A stretch of 64,000 nt of DNA, taken from positions 62,001-126,000 of the forward strand of contig NZ_VUKD01000007.1 of the NCBI RefSeq assembly GCF_009193155.1. Direction: 5' to 3'. This stretch comes from Georgenia subflava. GTDB lineage: Bacteria; Actinomycetota; Actinomycetes; Actinomycetales; Actinomycetaceae. The notes under the pieces are model-generated. The model worked only from the letters and a program-made list of their open reading frames with translations, made no database searches and was not told the DNA's origin. The position numbers and the translations under genes are program-made. This document shows positions 1-8,465 of the stretch, piece after piece (the stretch's first letter is position 1; each line of letters starts with the position of its first letter).

Positions 1-1487
1 GTGTGCAGCACCGTCGCCAGGCGCGTGCGCTGCTCGGGCGCCTTGAGCTTGAAGGGCTCGGTACGGGTGACGTAGGTGTTCGCCTCGCCGACCAGGCGCA
101 TCGCCTCGGCGAGCGCCGCACGCTGGCGGTGGTGGGCGATGAGGTCACCCACCGAGGCGAAGCCGCCGCGGACCTGCTCCAGCAGCGCGGTGTCGATCAC
201 CTCGGGCTCGCCCGGCGTCGGGATCTCGCCGAAGTTCTTCGCGATCATCGAAGCGGTGCGGTTGACGAGGTTGCCCCAGCCGGCGACGAGCTCGCCGTTG
301 GTGCGGCGCACGAACTCCGACCAGGTGAAGTCGGCGTCCTGGGTCTCCGGGCCGGCGGCGGAGATGAAGTACCGCAGCGCGTCGGGCTGGTAGCGCTCGA
401 GGACGTCCCGGACGTAGATGACGACGCCGCGCGAGGAGGAGAACTGCTTGCCCTCCATGGTGAGGAACTCGCTCGAGACCACCTCGGTGGGCAGGTTGAG
501 CGTGCCGTACGTGCCGGGCGCTCCCCCGCTGTCGCCCTCGCCGTTGTGGCCGAGGAGCTCGGCGGGCCAGATCTGGGAGTGGAAGACGATGTTGTCCTTG
601 CCCATGAAGTAGTAGGACAGCGCCTCCGGGTCGTTCCACCAGGCCCGCCAGGCCTCGGGGTCGCCGGTGCGCCGCGCCCACTCGATCGAGGCGGAGAGGT
701 AGCCGACGACGGCGTCGAACCAGACGTAGAGCCGCTTGGTGGGCTGGTCCTCCCAGCCGGGGACCGGGATGCCCCAGTCGATGTCGCGCGTCATGGCGCG
801 CGGGCGGATCTCCTCCAGGATGTGCTGGCTGAACCGGATGACGTTGGGCCGCCAGGTGCCGGAGGCGGCCCGGTCGTCCAGCCACTTGCCCAGCGAGCCG
901 GCGAGCGCGGGCAGGTCGAGGAAGTAGTGCTCGGTCTCGACGAACTCCGGGGTCTCGCCGTTGATCTTGGACCGCGGGTCGATGAGGTCCGTGGGGTCGA
1001 GCTGGTTGCCGCAGTTGTCGCACTGGTCGCCGCGGGCGTCGCCGTACCCGCAGATGGGACAGGTGCCCTCGATGTAGCGGTCGGGCAGCGTGCGCCCGGT
1101 GGAGGGGCTGATGGCGGACTGGGTGGTGCGCTCGACCATGTAGCCGTTGTCGCGCACGGTGCGGAACATCTCCTGCACGACGGCGTAGTGGTTGCCGGTC
1201 GTGGTGCGGGTGAAGAGGTCGTAGCTCAGGCCCAGGGCGACGAGGTCCTCGACGATGACCCGGTTGTTGAGGTCCGCGAACTCCTTGGCGCTGACCCCCG
1301 CGGCGTCGGCCGCCACGAGGATCGGCGTCCCGTGCTCGTCCGTCCCCGAGACCATCAGCACCTCGTGCCCGGCCATGCGCATGTAGCGGGAGAAGACGTC
1401 GGAGGGGACGCCGAAGCCGGCGACGTGGCCGATGTGGCGCGGGCCGTTGGCGTACGGCCAGGCCACGGCGGAGAGGATGCGGGTCAT
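1..1487 (-). CDS. metG: Methionyl-tRNA synthetase, C-terminus outside window
   Basis: Class I synthetase charging tRNA-Met with methionine in the cytoplasm. Read from ATG at 1487 the protein begins [20 protein letters not shown], which contains the class I HIGH motif (HIGH after PR). A zinc-knuckle region with paired cysteines (CPICGYG then CDNCG) lies near 1012-1060, and the segment [12 protein letters not shown] is followed by KQFSSSR, the KMSKS-equivalent loop, near 450. About 495 codons are present and the frame stays open to base 1, so the anticodon-binding C-terminal part is cut by the window edge. No neighbour appears co-transcribed with it. Confidence 0.95.
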   Translation of the reverse strand, partial: MTRILSAVAWPYANGPRHIGHVAGFGVPSDVFSRYMRMAGHEVLMVSGTDEHGTPILVAADAAGVSAKEFADLNNRVIVEDLVALGLSYDLFTRTTTGNHYAVVQEMFRTVRDNGYMVERTTQSAISPSTGRTLPDRYIEGTCPICGYGDARGDQCDNCGNQLDPTDLIDPRSKINGETPEFVETEHYFLDLPALAGSLGKWLDDRAASGTWRPNVIRFSQHILEEIRPRAMTRDIDWGIPVPGWEDQPTKRLYVWFDAVVGYLSASIEWARRTGDPEAWRAWWNDPEALSYYFMGKDNIVFHSQIWPAELLGHNGEGDSGGAPGTYGTLNLPTEVVSSEFLTMEGKQFSSSRGVVIYVRDVLERYQPDALRYFISAAGPETQDADFTWSEFVRRTNGELVAGWGNLVNRTASMIAKNFGEIPTPGEPEVIDTALLEQVRGGFASVGDLIAHHRQRAALAEAMRLVGEANTYVTRTEPFKLKAPEQRTRLATVLH

Positions 1488-1554
1488 GCGGGCCAGCCTA
1501 GTTGGCGGCTCCCGGCAGCCCGCACGACGGCGGCGCGCGCCGGCGCCTGCTCCC

Positions 1555-2193
1555 CTACCGCCGGGTGCCCGAGCGCCCCCGGCGCCGTCGGCGGGACAGG
1601 GCGCCGGGGTCGACGGTGGACCACCACAACGCCGTCACCGCCGCGGCGCCGAGCACGGCCCACAGCACGGCCGAGCGGCCAGGGAACTCGTACGCCTGGA
1701 GGACCACGAGCCCGCCGGGCAGCGGTTGGAGGACCACCAGTCCCAGCACGACGGCGAGGACCACCATCGCGACGGGCGCCCCCGGCTCGTCGTGTCCCAG
1801 GCGACGCATCCCGTCGGCGGCGGCGACCGCCACGAGCAGCACCCCCAGGCCGGTCACCGCGAGGGCCGGCCAGGACAGCGTCCCCCCGCCCGCGACGGCC
1901 ACGAGCACGGTGGTCGACGCGAGCCAGCAGCCCGCGAGGACGGCCGGGACGAGCAGACGTTGTGCGGTGCGTCGCCGGCGGCCGGTCGGGGTGGGCGCCA
2001 CCACCGCGGCCGACGGCTCGTCGAGGCCGCTGGCGGCCGCGGCCGCGAGCACCCCGAGCCCCAGCCAGACCAGCACGTCGCCCACGCTCTCGCGCAGGCC
2101 GACCGCCGCGACGAGCAGCACGCCGGCGACTAGTGCCTGCCCGCCGACGGCGCGCCACGGCACCGCCCGCAGCTCCCCCAGCCTCGTGCTCAC
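1555..2193 (-). CDS. Hypothetical membrane protein, last gene of sigma-ABC operon
   Basis: I do not recognise a family. The 212-residue product has about six hydrophobic segments (for example [14 protein letters not shown] and [15 protein letters not shown]) and an Arg-rich tail ([13 protein letters not shown]), so it is probably an integral membrane protein. The GTG start at 2193 overlaps the stop of the upstream permease-like gene in a GTGA arrangement, which indicates translational coupling and fixes the start. By position it is probably a further membrane part or accessory of the ABC system encoded upstream. That role is inference from context only. Confidence 0.7.
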   Translation of the reverse strand: MSTRLGELRAVPWRAVGGQALVAGVLLVAAVGLRESVGDVLVWLGLGVLAAAAASGLDEPSAAVVAPTPTGRRRRTAQRLLVPAVLAGCWLASTTVLVAVAGGGTLSWPALAVTGLGVLLVAVAAADGMRRLGHDEPGAPVAMVVLAVVLGLVVLQPLPGGLVVLQAYEFPGRSAVLWAVLGAAAVTALWWSTVDPGALSRRRRRGRSGTRR

Positions 2194-3074
2194 CTCAGGC
2201 GCACCAGGTCCGGACCGGTGACCGCGCTGAGCACCAGGCAGGTCACGGTCACCGCCGCGACCACGGCCAGCACCCGCAGCAGCCGTCGACGGGCCTCCCC
2301 GTGGGCCCCGTGCAGTGCCGCGGCGATCGCGGCCAGCGCGCAGAGACCGGCGACGTAGGGCAGGCGCCACCCGAGGTTCCCACCGAGCACGTAGAGCTCG
2401 CCCTCGGTCGGACCGGTGATGAGGATCGTGTAGGGCGCCGACAGGTGCACGAGATCGATCGCCAGGAGCGTGGGGCCGATGCCCAGGAAGGACCAGACGA
2501 TCAGGCCGACGGCGCCCACCAGACCGGCGGTCGGCCACCGCCACCACCGGGCGACCGTGACGCCGAGCAGCGGCCCGCCCAGGGCGGACAGCCATGCCGC
2601 GGCCAGGTAGGCGATGTGCGCCCCGGCGTCGACCCGCCCCGGGACCTCCTGGTAGGAGGCCGGGTCGGCGACGTACACGAGGGCGACGGCCACGGCACCA
2701 GCTCCGGCGATCGCCAGCGGCAGCAGGCAGGCCAGGCACAGGGCCCAGGTCTGGGTCGTCTCGCCGGCCGGCACGGCGACGACCGCGTCGGAGTCGCGCG
2801 TGGCGCCCGCAAGCCGGTTCATGGCGATGAACCCACCGATCCCGAGGCACAGGGCGATGCTGAAGGTGACGCTGTCAGTGAGCTGCCAGAGCTCGCGCTG
2901 CCTGGTGAGCACGAGCAGGTCGAGCAGGAGCAGGACATAGGCGGCCACACCGACGAGGAAGACCGGGTGGCGCGCGAGCCGGCGAGCCTCGACCGCGGCC
3001 AGGACGACCAGCGCGGTGCCCGGCCTGCGCTCGGAGGCGACCGGCGCGTCGCCGGTGGCGGTGGAGGCGCTCAT
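2190..3074 (-). CDS. ABC-2-type permease-like membrane protein
   Basis: A 294-residue integral membrane protein with about six predicted membrane segments (VFLVGVAAYVLLLLDLLVL near residue 40, then pairs near 70, 115, 165, 190 and the C-terminus). Its size and topology, and its position directly after an ABC ATPase gene with ATGA overlap (start 3074, ATPase stop 3071), make it the likely permease subunit of that transporter. It lacks clear sequence similarity to a named permease family that I can recognise. The substrate is unknown; such modules usually act in export or in cell-envelope stress responses (inference). Confidence 0.75.
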   Translation of the reverse strand: MSASTATGDAPVASERRPGTALVVLAAVEARRLARHPVFLVGVAAYVLLLLDLLVLTRQRELWQLTDSVTFSIALCLGIGGFIAMNRLAGATRDSDAVVAVPAGETTQTWALCLACLLPLAIAGAGAVAVALVYVADPASYQEVPGRVDAGAHIAYLAAAWLSALGGPLLGVTVARWWRWPTAGLVGAVGLIVWSFLGIGPTLLAIDLVHLSAPYTILITGPTEGELYVLGGNLGWRLPYVAGLCALAAIAAALHGAHGEARRRLLRVLAVVAAVTVTCLVLSAVTGPDLVRLR

Positions 3075-3940
3075 GACGTCACCGCCGGCTCTGCCTTCGT
3101 CCCGCGCAGGAGCAGGTAGGCGTCCTCGACGGTCGGCTCCGCGAGCTCGGTGCCGACCGGAGCGTGCTGTCCCACCATCCGGAAGCGTCCCGTGCCGGTC
3201 CGCCACGAGGACAGGGAGTCCGGGGAAGGCTCGTCGGCCAGCCAGACCTTCCCGACGGCGGAACCGACCAGGTCGGCGACGGACCCGTCGTAACGGACCC
3301 GTCCGCCGTCGAGCACGATCACCCGCTCGCACAGCGCGGCGATGTCCTCCGTCTGGTGGGTGGCCAGCAGGACCGTGGAGCGCCGCCCGGCGGCGGAGAG
3401 CACGCCGCGCAGGGAGGCTCGCTGCTCCGGGTCCAGGCCGGTGGTGGGCTCGTCCAGGACGAGCAGGTCCGGGTCACCGATGAGCGCCTGGGCCAGCGCG
3501 ACCCTGCGCTGCTGCCCGCCGGAGAGGCGGCGGAGGCGGCTGGTGGCCTGGTCGCCGAGCCCGACGAGGCCGAGGACGCGTCGTACCTCCGCGTGCCGTG
3601 CCCCCGTCTCGGTCCACTCCTTCAGCACCGCCAGGTAGTCGACGAAGCGGAAGGCGGTGAACCCACGGGGGAAGCCGTTGGCCTGCGGCAGGTATCCGAG
3701 CCGGCGGCGCACCTCGGTGCGGGCGGTGACGTCACCCGGGTCGCGCCCGAGCAGCCGGACCGTCCCGGCGGTGGGGGCCAGCACCGTGGCAAGGATGCGC
3801 AGCAGCGTCGTCTTCCCTGCGCCGTTGGGCCCGAGGAGCCCGGTGACACCCGGACCGAAGCCGAGGTCGACGTCGTCGAGGACGGTGGTGGCGCCGAAGC
3901 GCCGGGTGACACCGGACAGGGTCACGGAGGTGGTGGTCAT
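3071..3940 (-). CDS. ABC transporter ATP-binding protein
   Basis: Cytoplasmic ATPase subunit of 289 residues. The Walker A motif is GPNGAGKTT near residue 38, the Q-loop is YLPQ, the signature is LSGGQQRR, Walker B is LLVLDEPTTG, and the switch histidine is in ATHQTED. The C-terminal 70 residues form an extra regulatory-like extension (KVWLADEPSPDSLSSW onward), as in CcmA/DrrA-type exporters' ATPases. The start at ATG 3940 overlaps the anti-sigma gene stop by 4 bases, and its own stop overlaps the permease-like gene. It probably powers the membrane protein(s) encoded downstream. The substrate cannot be told from sequence. Confidence 0.93.
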   Translation of the reverse strand: MTTTSVTLSGVTRRFGATTVLDDVDLGFGPGVTGLLGPNGAGKTTLLRILATVLAPTAGTVRLLGRDPGDVTARTEVRRRLGYLPQANGFPRGFTAFRFVDYLAVLKEWTETGARHAEVRRVLGLVGLGDQATSRLRRLSGGQQRRVALAQALIGDPDLLVLDEPTTGLDPEQRASLRGVLSAAGRRSTVLLATHQTEDIAALCERVIVLDGGRVRYDGSVADLVGSAVGKVWLADEPSPDSLSSWRTGTGRFRMVGQHAPVGTELAEPTVEDAYLLLRGTKAEPAVTS

Positions 3941-4767
3941 GGCGTTCTCCCGAGGAGGGCGAGGTGGTCGGACCGCATCCAGAAGACTGCGGCGGCTGCG
4001 ACGGCGAGCGCCGCGTAGACGGACAGCAGGGAGGGAGTGATGACGTCGAGTGGGGTGTGGAAGCCACGTCCGACGGCGCCTGCCGTGGCGACCCAGACCA
4101 CTGCGACCCCGGCCGCGGCGATGCTGGGCCGGACCCACGTGGAGGCGGCGAGCGTGAGGCCGATGCAGGCGGCAGTGGGCAGGAGCCAGGCCACTGCGGT
4201 CCATCCCGGCCCCGGGAGCACTGCCGCTCCGACCGCGGCCACCGGCAAGGACGTGGCGACCACCGCGAGCGTGCGCAGCAGCACGAGCCGCACCCTCGGG
4301 TACGCGGTGGCCAGGCTCGTCTCGTAGGAGTCGTCCGCGTCGGGGCCGTAGGCGACGGCGACGCCGCAGACGGGGACCAGCGGAGCCACCACGAGGAACA
4401 ACCAGGTCCCGCGGGACCCGGCGAATGCGGCGGCGGCGATCACGAAGAGCAGGACGAGCAGCGTGCCCGTCAGCCAGGATCGGCGCATCGCCGGGGCGGC
4501 GGTGATCAGGAGCGCATCCGTCTCGGGCAGCCCCAGCCGCGTCAGCACCCGCTCGAGCCAGGGCGTCGGGGCTTGGACCCGCTCCACGACGGCGGCCCAG
4601 GTGTCCTCCAGCCCGCCGGGTGAGGTAGCCGCGATCGTGGCCCGGCATGTCGCACAGCCGAGCAGGTGCTGCTCGACCGACGCGCTGACGACGGCGTCGG
4701 TGCGGCCGGCGACGTAGCGGGCGACGAGTTCCTCGCCGGCGTGCCAGGCGTGCGGTTCGGTGGTCAT
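3937..4767 (-). CDS. Membrane anti-sigma factor with zinc-finger motif
   Basis: The N-terminal cytoplasmic part has the H-x3-C-x2-C signature of zinc anti-sigma domains (QHLLGCATC, residues about 33-41). It is followed by about six membrane segments from residue 95 to the C-terminus (276 residues in all). Such proteins bind and inhibit the partner ECF sigma factor until a membrane or redox signal releases it. The gene overlaps the sigma gene by ATGA, with AGGAGG ahead of the ATG at 4767, and also overlaps the ABC ATPase gene. Direct coupling of an anti-sigma factor to an ABC operon suggests that the transporter is the regulated output, or part of signal sensing (inference). Confidence 0.82.
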   Translation of the reverse strand: MTTEPHAWHAGEELVARYVAGRTDAVVSASVEQHLLGCATCRATIAATSPGGLEDTWAAVVERVQAPTPWLERVLTRLGLPETDALLITAAPAMRRSWLTGTLLVLLFVIAAAAFAGSRGTWLFLVVAPLVPVCGVAVAYGPDADDSYETSLATAYPRVRLVLLRTLAVVATSLPVAAVGAAVLPGPGWTAVAWLLPTAACIGLTLAASTWVRPSIAAAGVAVVWVATAGAVGRGFHTPLDVITPSLLSVYAALAVAAAAVFWMRSDHLALLGRTP

Positions 4768-5315
4768 GCCGGACCTCCTGCGAGCTCGGCGCGCAGCTGA
4801 GCCTTGGCCCGGTGCAGGCGCGACTTGACGGTGTTGGTCGGGATGCCCAGGAGCTGGGCGGCCTCCCGGCTGGTGAGCCCGTCCAGGACGGTGGCCTGGA
4901 CGACCGCACGCATCTCAGGGCTCAGGTGGGCCAGTGCCTGGCCGAGGTCGCCGTACTCCACGCCGAGCAGGACGGACTGCTCCGCGCTGGGCACCGCGTC
5001 CCGCTCGTCGGCCGCCAGCGGCACGAGGCGCGCCCGCGGGCGCGTGCGGAGCCGAGAGACGAGCCGGCGGACGGCGATGCCCCAGAGCCAGGCCGCGACC
5101 TCACCGTCCTCGCGCCACCGGCCGGCGTCGCGCCAGACCACGGTGAAGCAGTCCTGCAGCGCGTCGGAGACCAGGTCCGGGTCGTTGCACCGGCGCGTCA
5201 GCCGGATCGACAGCCAGGGGGCGTGCCGGTCGTAGAGCTCGCGCAGCGCGCCGAGGTCCCCGGCAGCGAGAGCCGTGAGCAGCTCCGCGTCCGAGAGATC
5301 CCCGTCGGTCTCCAT
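4764..5315 (-). CDS. ECF RNA polymerase sigma factor
   Basis: A 183-residue extracytoplasmic-function sigma factor. Region 2 runs over about residues 20-90 (ELYDRHAPWLSIRLTRRC, then DALQDCFTVVWRDAGRW, the sigma2.2/2.3 core-binding and melting part). Region 4 covers about residues 120-175 (LSPEMRAVVQATVLDGLTS, then REAAQLLGIPTNTVKSRLHR, a classical -35-binding helix-turn-helix). The start ATG at 5315 is the first gene of the operon sigma/anti-sigma/ABC ATPase/permease-like/membrane protein, all with 4-base overlaps. A candidate autoregulated promoter lies just upstream. Confidence 0.92.
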   Translation of the reverse strand: METDGDLSDAELLTALAAGDLGALRELYDRHAPWLSIRLTRRCNDPDLVSDALQDCFTVVWRDAGRWREDGEVAAWLWGIAVRRLVSRLRTRPRARLVPLAADERDAVPSAEQSVLLGVEYGDLGQALAHLSPEMRAVVQATVLDGLTSREAAQLLGIPTNTVKSRLHRAKAQLRAELAGGPA

Positions 5316-5322
5316 ATCACTA

Positions 5323-5351
5323 CTGTCGCTCCGGAGCCGGGGATCGGTTCC
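5323..5351 (-). promoter_or_regulatory. Candidate ECF-type promoter of the sigma operon
   Basis: On the minus strand GGAACC (5351-5346) is followed after 17 bases by CGACAG (5328-5323), 8 bases ahead of the sigma start codon. GGAAC -35 elements with a CG-containing -10 are typical of ECF sigma autoregulation. The short distance to the ATG would make the transcript almost leaderless, which weakens the call. Confidence 0.35.
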
Positions 5352-5379
5352 TTGATCCGACGCGGAACATTGGGGTGCG

Positions 5380-5520
5380 CCTCGGCCTACCGCGGGACGC
5401 CGGCCTGCCTCGGCCCACCGCGGAGTGCTGGCCCCCCCTCGGCCTACCGCGGGACGCCGGCCTGCCTCGGCCTACCGAGGAGTGCTGGCCCGCCTCGGCG
5501 TACCGCGGGACGCCGGCCTG
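5380..5520. repeat. Five tandem 28-bp intergenic repeats
   Basis: Units start at 5380, 5408, 5437, 5465 and 5493 (28 bp, one of 29 bp). The type form reads CCTCGGCCTACCGCGG then GACGCCGGCCTG. Units 1, 3 and 5 are nearly identical; units 2 and 4 share a variant second half (AGTGCTGGCC). The array fills the gap between the sigma operon promoter and the stop codon of the DHA2 exporter gene, both on the minus strand. It looks non-coding. Confidence 0.85.
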
Positions 5521-5530
5521 CCTCTGCCGG

Positions 5531-7045
5531 TTACGCGACACGGATCCCGTCGTCCTCGACCGCCTTGTCGTCGACCTCGGCAGGTGCGCCGTCGTCGACC
5601 TCCGCCGGACGGCGGACGAAGAACGCGGCGACGACGGCGAAGAGCGAGAGCACGGCCCCGCACAGGAACGCCGCCCGGATGCCGCCGGCGGTCGCCGCGA
5701 CCTCGGAGGCGCCGCCCGAGGTCAGCGACGCGGCCCGGGTGACCATGACGACGACGAAGAGCGACGTCCCCGCAGCACCGGCGAGCTGCTGCACGGTGCC
5801 GACCAGGGCGCTGGCGTGCGAGTACAGCTCCGGCCGTACGGCCCCGAGGGAGGTGGTGAACAGCGGGGTGAACATCAGCCCCAGGCCGAGGCTGAGCACC
5901 AGATGGGAACCGAGGACCATCAGCGAGGGCGTGCCCTGGTCCAGCTGCGTCAGCGACCAGAGCGCGCCGCTGACGGCGAACGCACCGGGGATCACGAGCA
6001 CGCGCGGACCACGACGGTCGTAGACGCGGCCGACGACGGGGCCGAGCAGGCCCATGAGGAGTCCGCCGGGCAGGAGCAGCAGGCCGGTGCCGAGAGGCGT
6101 GAGGCCGAGCACGTCCTGGGTGTAGATGGGCAGGAGGATGATCGTGCCGAACAGCGCCAGCATGAACAGGAACATCAGCGAGACGCCGACGGTGAACATG
6201 CGGGCAGAGAAGGTGCGCAGGTCGAGCAGCGCGTTGTCCGTGCGCTGCAGCGAGCGCTGACGCAGGACGAACACCACGAGGGCGCCGGTCCCGACCGCCA
6301 GGGGGATCCAGGGGTTGACCGCCGTGCCGCCCTGGACCGCGGCACCGAAGGCGCTGAGGCCGTAGATCAGCCCGCCGAACGCCACGGCCGAGACGAGCAC
6401 CGACGGCACGTCGATCGCGTGCTTGCGCGGGCTGGAGACGTTGCGGACACGGACCGCGCCGAGCCCGAGGGACAGCAGCGCGATCGGCAGGACCAGCCAG
6501 AACATCCAGCGCCAGTCCAGGACGCTGAGGATCAGGCCGGAGACCGTCGGGCCGATCGCCGGGGCGACCGACATGACGATGCCGATGTTGCCCATCGTGC
6601 GACCGCGCAGGTGGGCGGGCACGAGGGTCATGATCGTCGTCATGAGCAGCGGCATCATGATCGCGGTACCGCTCGCCTGGACCACCCGGCCCAGGACGAG
6701 GAAGCTGAAGCCCGGCGCGATCGCGCACAGCAGCGTGCCGGTGCTGAACAACGACATCGCCGCCATGAAGATCGGGCGGGTGTTGTACCGCTGGAGGAGG
6801 AATCCCGTCACCGGGATGACCACCGCCATCGTCAGCATGAACGCCGTGGTGAGCCACTGCCCGGCGCTCGCCCCGATGGCGAGGCTCTCCATGACCCGCG
6901 GCAGCGCGACGCCCATGATCGTCTCGTTGAGGATCACGACGAACGACGAGACGAGCAGCAGCGAGATGACCAGCCGGGTCTCCGGCTGAAGACGCTCAGG
7001 GGGCGCGGGCCTGGTGTCGGCCGGGGCCGTGGTGCTCTCGGTCAT
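5531..7045 (-). CDS. DHA2-family MFS multidrug exporter
   Basis: A 504-residue integral membrane protein with about fourteen hydrophobic helices, the size of EmrB/QacA-type drug:proton antiporters. Family marks include LNETIMGVALPRVMESL in helix 1 (the motif D1-like region), motif A around RYNTRPIFMAAMSLFS, and motif C (APAIGPTVSG) of antiporters. The ATG at 7045 is preceded by GGAGG at good spacing. The C-terminal tail is acidic (AEVDDGAPAEVDDKAVEDDG). It stands alone with no adjacent regulator and is likely to export hydrophobic or cationic compounds; the exact substrate is unknown. Confidence 0.9.
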   Translation of the reverse strand: MTESTTAPADTRPAPPERLQPETRLVISLLLVSSFVVILNETIMGVALPRVMESLAIGASAGQWLTTAFMLTMAVVIPVTGFLLQRYNTRPIFMAAMSLFSTGTLLCAIAPGFSFLVLGRVVQASGTAIMMPLLMTTIMTLVPAHLRGRTMGNIGIVMSVAPAIGPTVSGLILSVLDWRWMFWLVLPIALLSLGLGAVRVRNVSSPRKHAIDVPSVLVSAVAFGGLIYGLSAFGAAVQGGTAVNPWIPLAVGTGALVVFVLRQRSLQRTDNALLDLRTFSARMFTVGVSLMFLFMLALFGTIILLPIYTQDVLGLTPLGTGLLLLPGGLLMGLLGPVVGRVYDRRGPRVLVIPGAFAVSGALWSLTQLDQGTPSLMVLGSHLVLSLGLGLMFTPLFTTSLGAVRPELYSHASALVGTVQQLAGAAGTSLFVVVMVTRAASLTSGGASEVAATAGGIRAAFLCGAVLSLFAVVAAFFVRRPAEVDDGAPAEVDDKAVEDDGIRVA

Positions 7046-7540
7046 GGTTCCTCCGCGTCCGCCGGATCTGTGGTGGTGTGTCGGTTGCTCTCACCCGTAC
7101 GTCGATCGGGGTGGGCCGATCTCGACGTCGCAGCCGGTTCGTCGGCGAGGGCCCTGCTCGGCGACCACGCGTCCGTGCGGCGGAGACCGCTCGTAGTTGC
7201 GTGCTTTCGCGCCCGCGCCGCCCGCCTGACCGGCCCGTCAATTGTGTGCGGGTGAGAAGGTCGGGTGAAAGGGATTTATGCCCTCGCTGGTGTGACTGCG
7301 CCCACACCCGCGGTCGACCCTGGCCCTCCTGCTCGCGGGCCACCGTGGTGCCGCCCGGGCTCGTGTGCCGGGCGCGCTCGTCCGCCGCCACGCGGATGCC
7401 GCCCGACCCCGTTCGCGGGCCACCGGGATACCGCCCGGTCTCGTGTGCCGTCCGCGGCTCGTGCACGACTGCGCCCCCACCCTGGGAGAATGGTCGTCAG
7501 CAGTCCGGCAAGATCGGACAGAGAGAGGTTGAGGTCGGTC
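7046..7540. other. Divergent gap with no supported gene
   Basis: This 495-bp region separates the DHA2 exporter (minus) from pncA (plus), so it should hold both promoters. I see no convincing coding frame. Its one clear feature is the pair of 40-bp direct repeats at 7331-7370 and 7411-7450. Confidence 0.6.
7331..7450. repeat. Two 40-bp direct repeats, 80 bp apart
   Basis: Copies at 7331-7370 and 7411-7450 match at about 35 of 40 positions and share CGCGGGCCACCG, CCGCCCGG and CTCGTGTGCCG. They lie in the non-coding region upstream of pncA. Confidence 0.75.
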
Positions 7541-8134
7541 ATGAGCGAGAACACCGAGTCGCGCCCCCGCGCGCTGATCCTGGTGGACGTCCAGCCCACC
7601 TTCTGCGAGGGCGGTGCGCTTCCCACCGAGGGCGCCAACGCCGTCTCCGAGCGCGTCGGCCGCTTCGCTGTCGACCGCCGCGACGACTACGCGATCGTCG
7701 TGACCACCCAGGACTGGCACATCGACCCGGGCGAGCACTTCTCCGAGACGCCGGACTTCGTCGACACGTGGCCGCCGCACGGCGTGGCGGGCACTCCGGA
7801 GGCCGAGCTGCACCCGGCGCTCGAGGGCGTGACCGTCGATGCGTCGGTGAAGAAGGGCATGTACGCCGCTGCGTACTCGGGCTTCGAGGGCACCGACTCC
7901 GACGGGCGCACCCTCGCGCAGATCCTCGACGCTGCCGGGGTGCGGGAGGTCGACGTCGTGGGGCTGGTGGAGTCGCACTGCGTGAAGGAGACCGCGCTCG
8001 ACGCGAAGAAGCTCGGTCTGCGCACCCGCGTCCTGACCGACCTGACTGTGCCGGTGAGCCCGGAGCTCGGCGCCCAGGCGCGTCGGCAGATGACCGCCGT
8101 GGGGATCGAGCTGGCGGAGTCCGGCCAGTCCTGA
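7541..8134 (+). CDS. pncA: Nicotinamidase
   Basis: Hydrolyses nicotinamide to nicotinate and ammonia in NAD salvage. The isochorismatase fold is plain in 197 residues. The catalytic triad is Asp in LILVDVQPTF (about residue 16), Lys in SVKKGMYAAAYSGF (about residue 105) and Cys in GLVESHCVKETALDAKKLG (about residue 147). The metal-binding ligands D and H occur in TTQDWHIDPGEHF. The ATG at 7541 is preceded by GAGAGAGG and gives the usual family length; upstream extensions of the frame are not needed. A long palindrome follows the stop and may end transcription. Confidence 0.93.
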   Translation: MSENTESRPRALILVDVQPTFCEGGALPTEGANAVSERVGRFAVDRRDDYAIVVTTQDWHIDPGEHFSETPDFVDTWPPHGVAGTPEAELHPALEGVTVDASVKKGMYAAAYSGFEGTDSDGRTLAQILDAAGVREVDVVGLVESHCVKETALDAKKLGLRTRVLTDLTVPVSPELGAQARRQMTAVGIELAESGQS

Positions 8135-8241
8135 CGGATGTCCCGCCGGCCCGGCGGTCGGTAGGCGGGGCAGGCGGGCGGACGGGCAGCCGGACCGGCA
8201 ACCACCGGCTCGCAGTCAGATCCGATCGGGCGCTCGCACCG

Positions 8242-8282
8242 TCCGAAGGGTTTGTACCGATAATCGGTACTAACCCTTCGGA
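8242..8282. terminator. Near-perfect 20-bp-arm inverted repeat
   Basis: Arms 8242-8261 and 8263-8282 are complementary at 19 of 20 positions (outer TCCGAAGGGTT with AACCCTTCGGA, inner GTACCGAT with ATCGGTAC) around a single A. It lies between the convergent pncA and rsmI genes, where a bidirectional terminator is expected. It lacks a strong T-run, so termination is inferred and another role is possible. Confidence 0.55.
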
Positions 8283-8289
8283 CAGTGGT

Positions 8290-8454
8290 ACCAGCGCTGG
8301 CGCCGATGCAGCTGGTGACTGGCACCGCGCTGGTGGCGACGAAACAGGCGTATGGCAACCGCGCTGGCGCCGACGCAGCCGGCGACTGGCGTCCGCGCCG
8401 ACGCAGCAGGCGTCCGACACCCGCGCTGGCGCCTAGGCAGCTAGCGACGGCGGC
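8290..8454. repeat. Five tandem ~34-bp intergenic repeats
   Basis: Units begin at 8290, 8324, 8358, 8392 and 8420. The period is exactly 34 bp except for unit 4, which has lost 6 bp. The core is ACCGCGCTGGCGCCGACGCA followed by GCCGGCGACTGGC. The array directly follows the 8242-8282 palindrome and ends near the rsmI stop codon. Confidence 0.75.
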
Positions 8455-8465
8455 TCTGCCTGACG

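Noticed and set aside
3-3119. Very long plus-strand open frame antisense to metG and its neighbours
   Set aside because: It is a high-GC artefact: its sequence is Arg/Gly/Asp-rich without motifs, while the minus strand shows clear methionyl-tRNA synthetase and transporter motifs.
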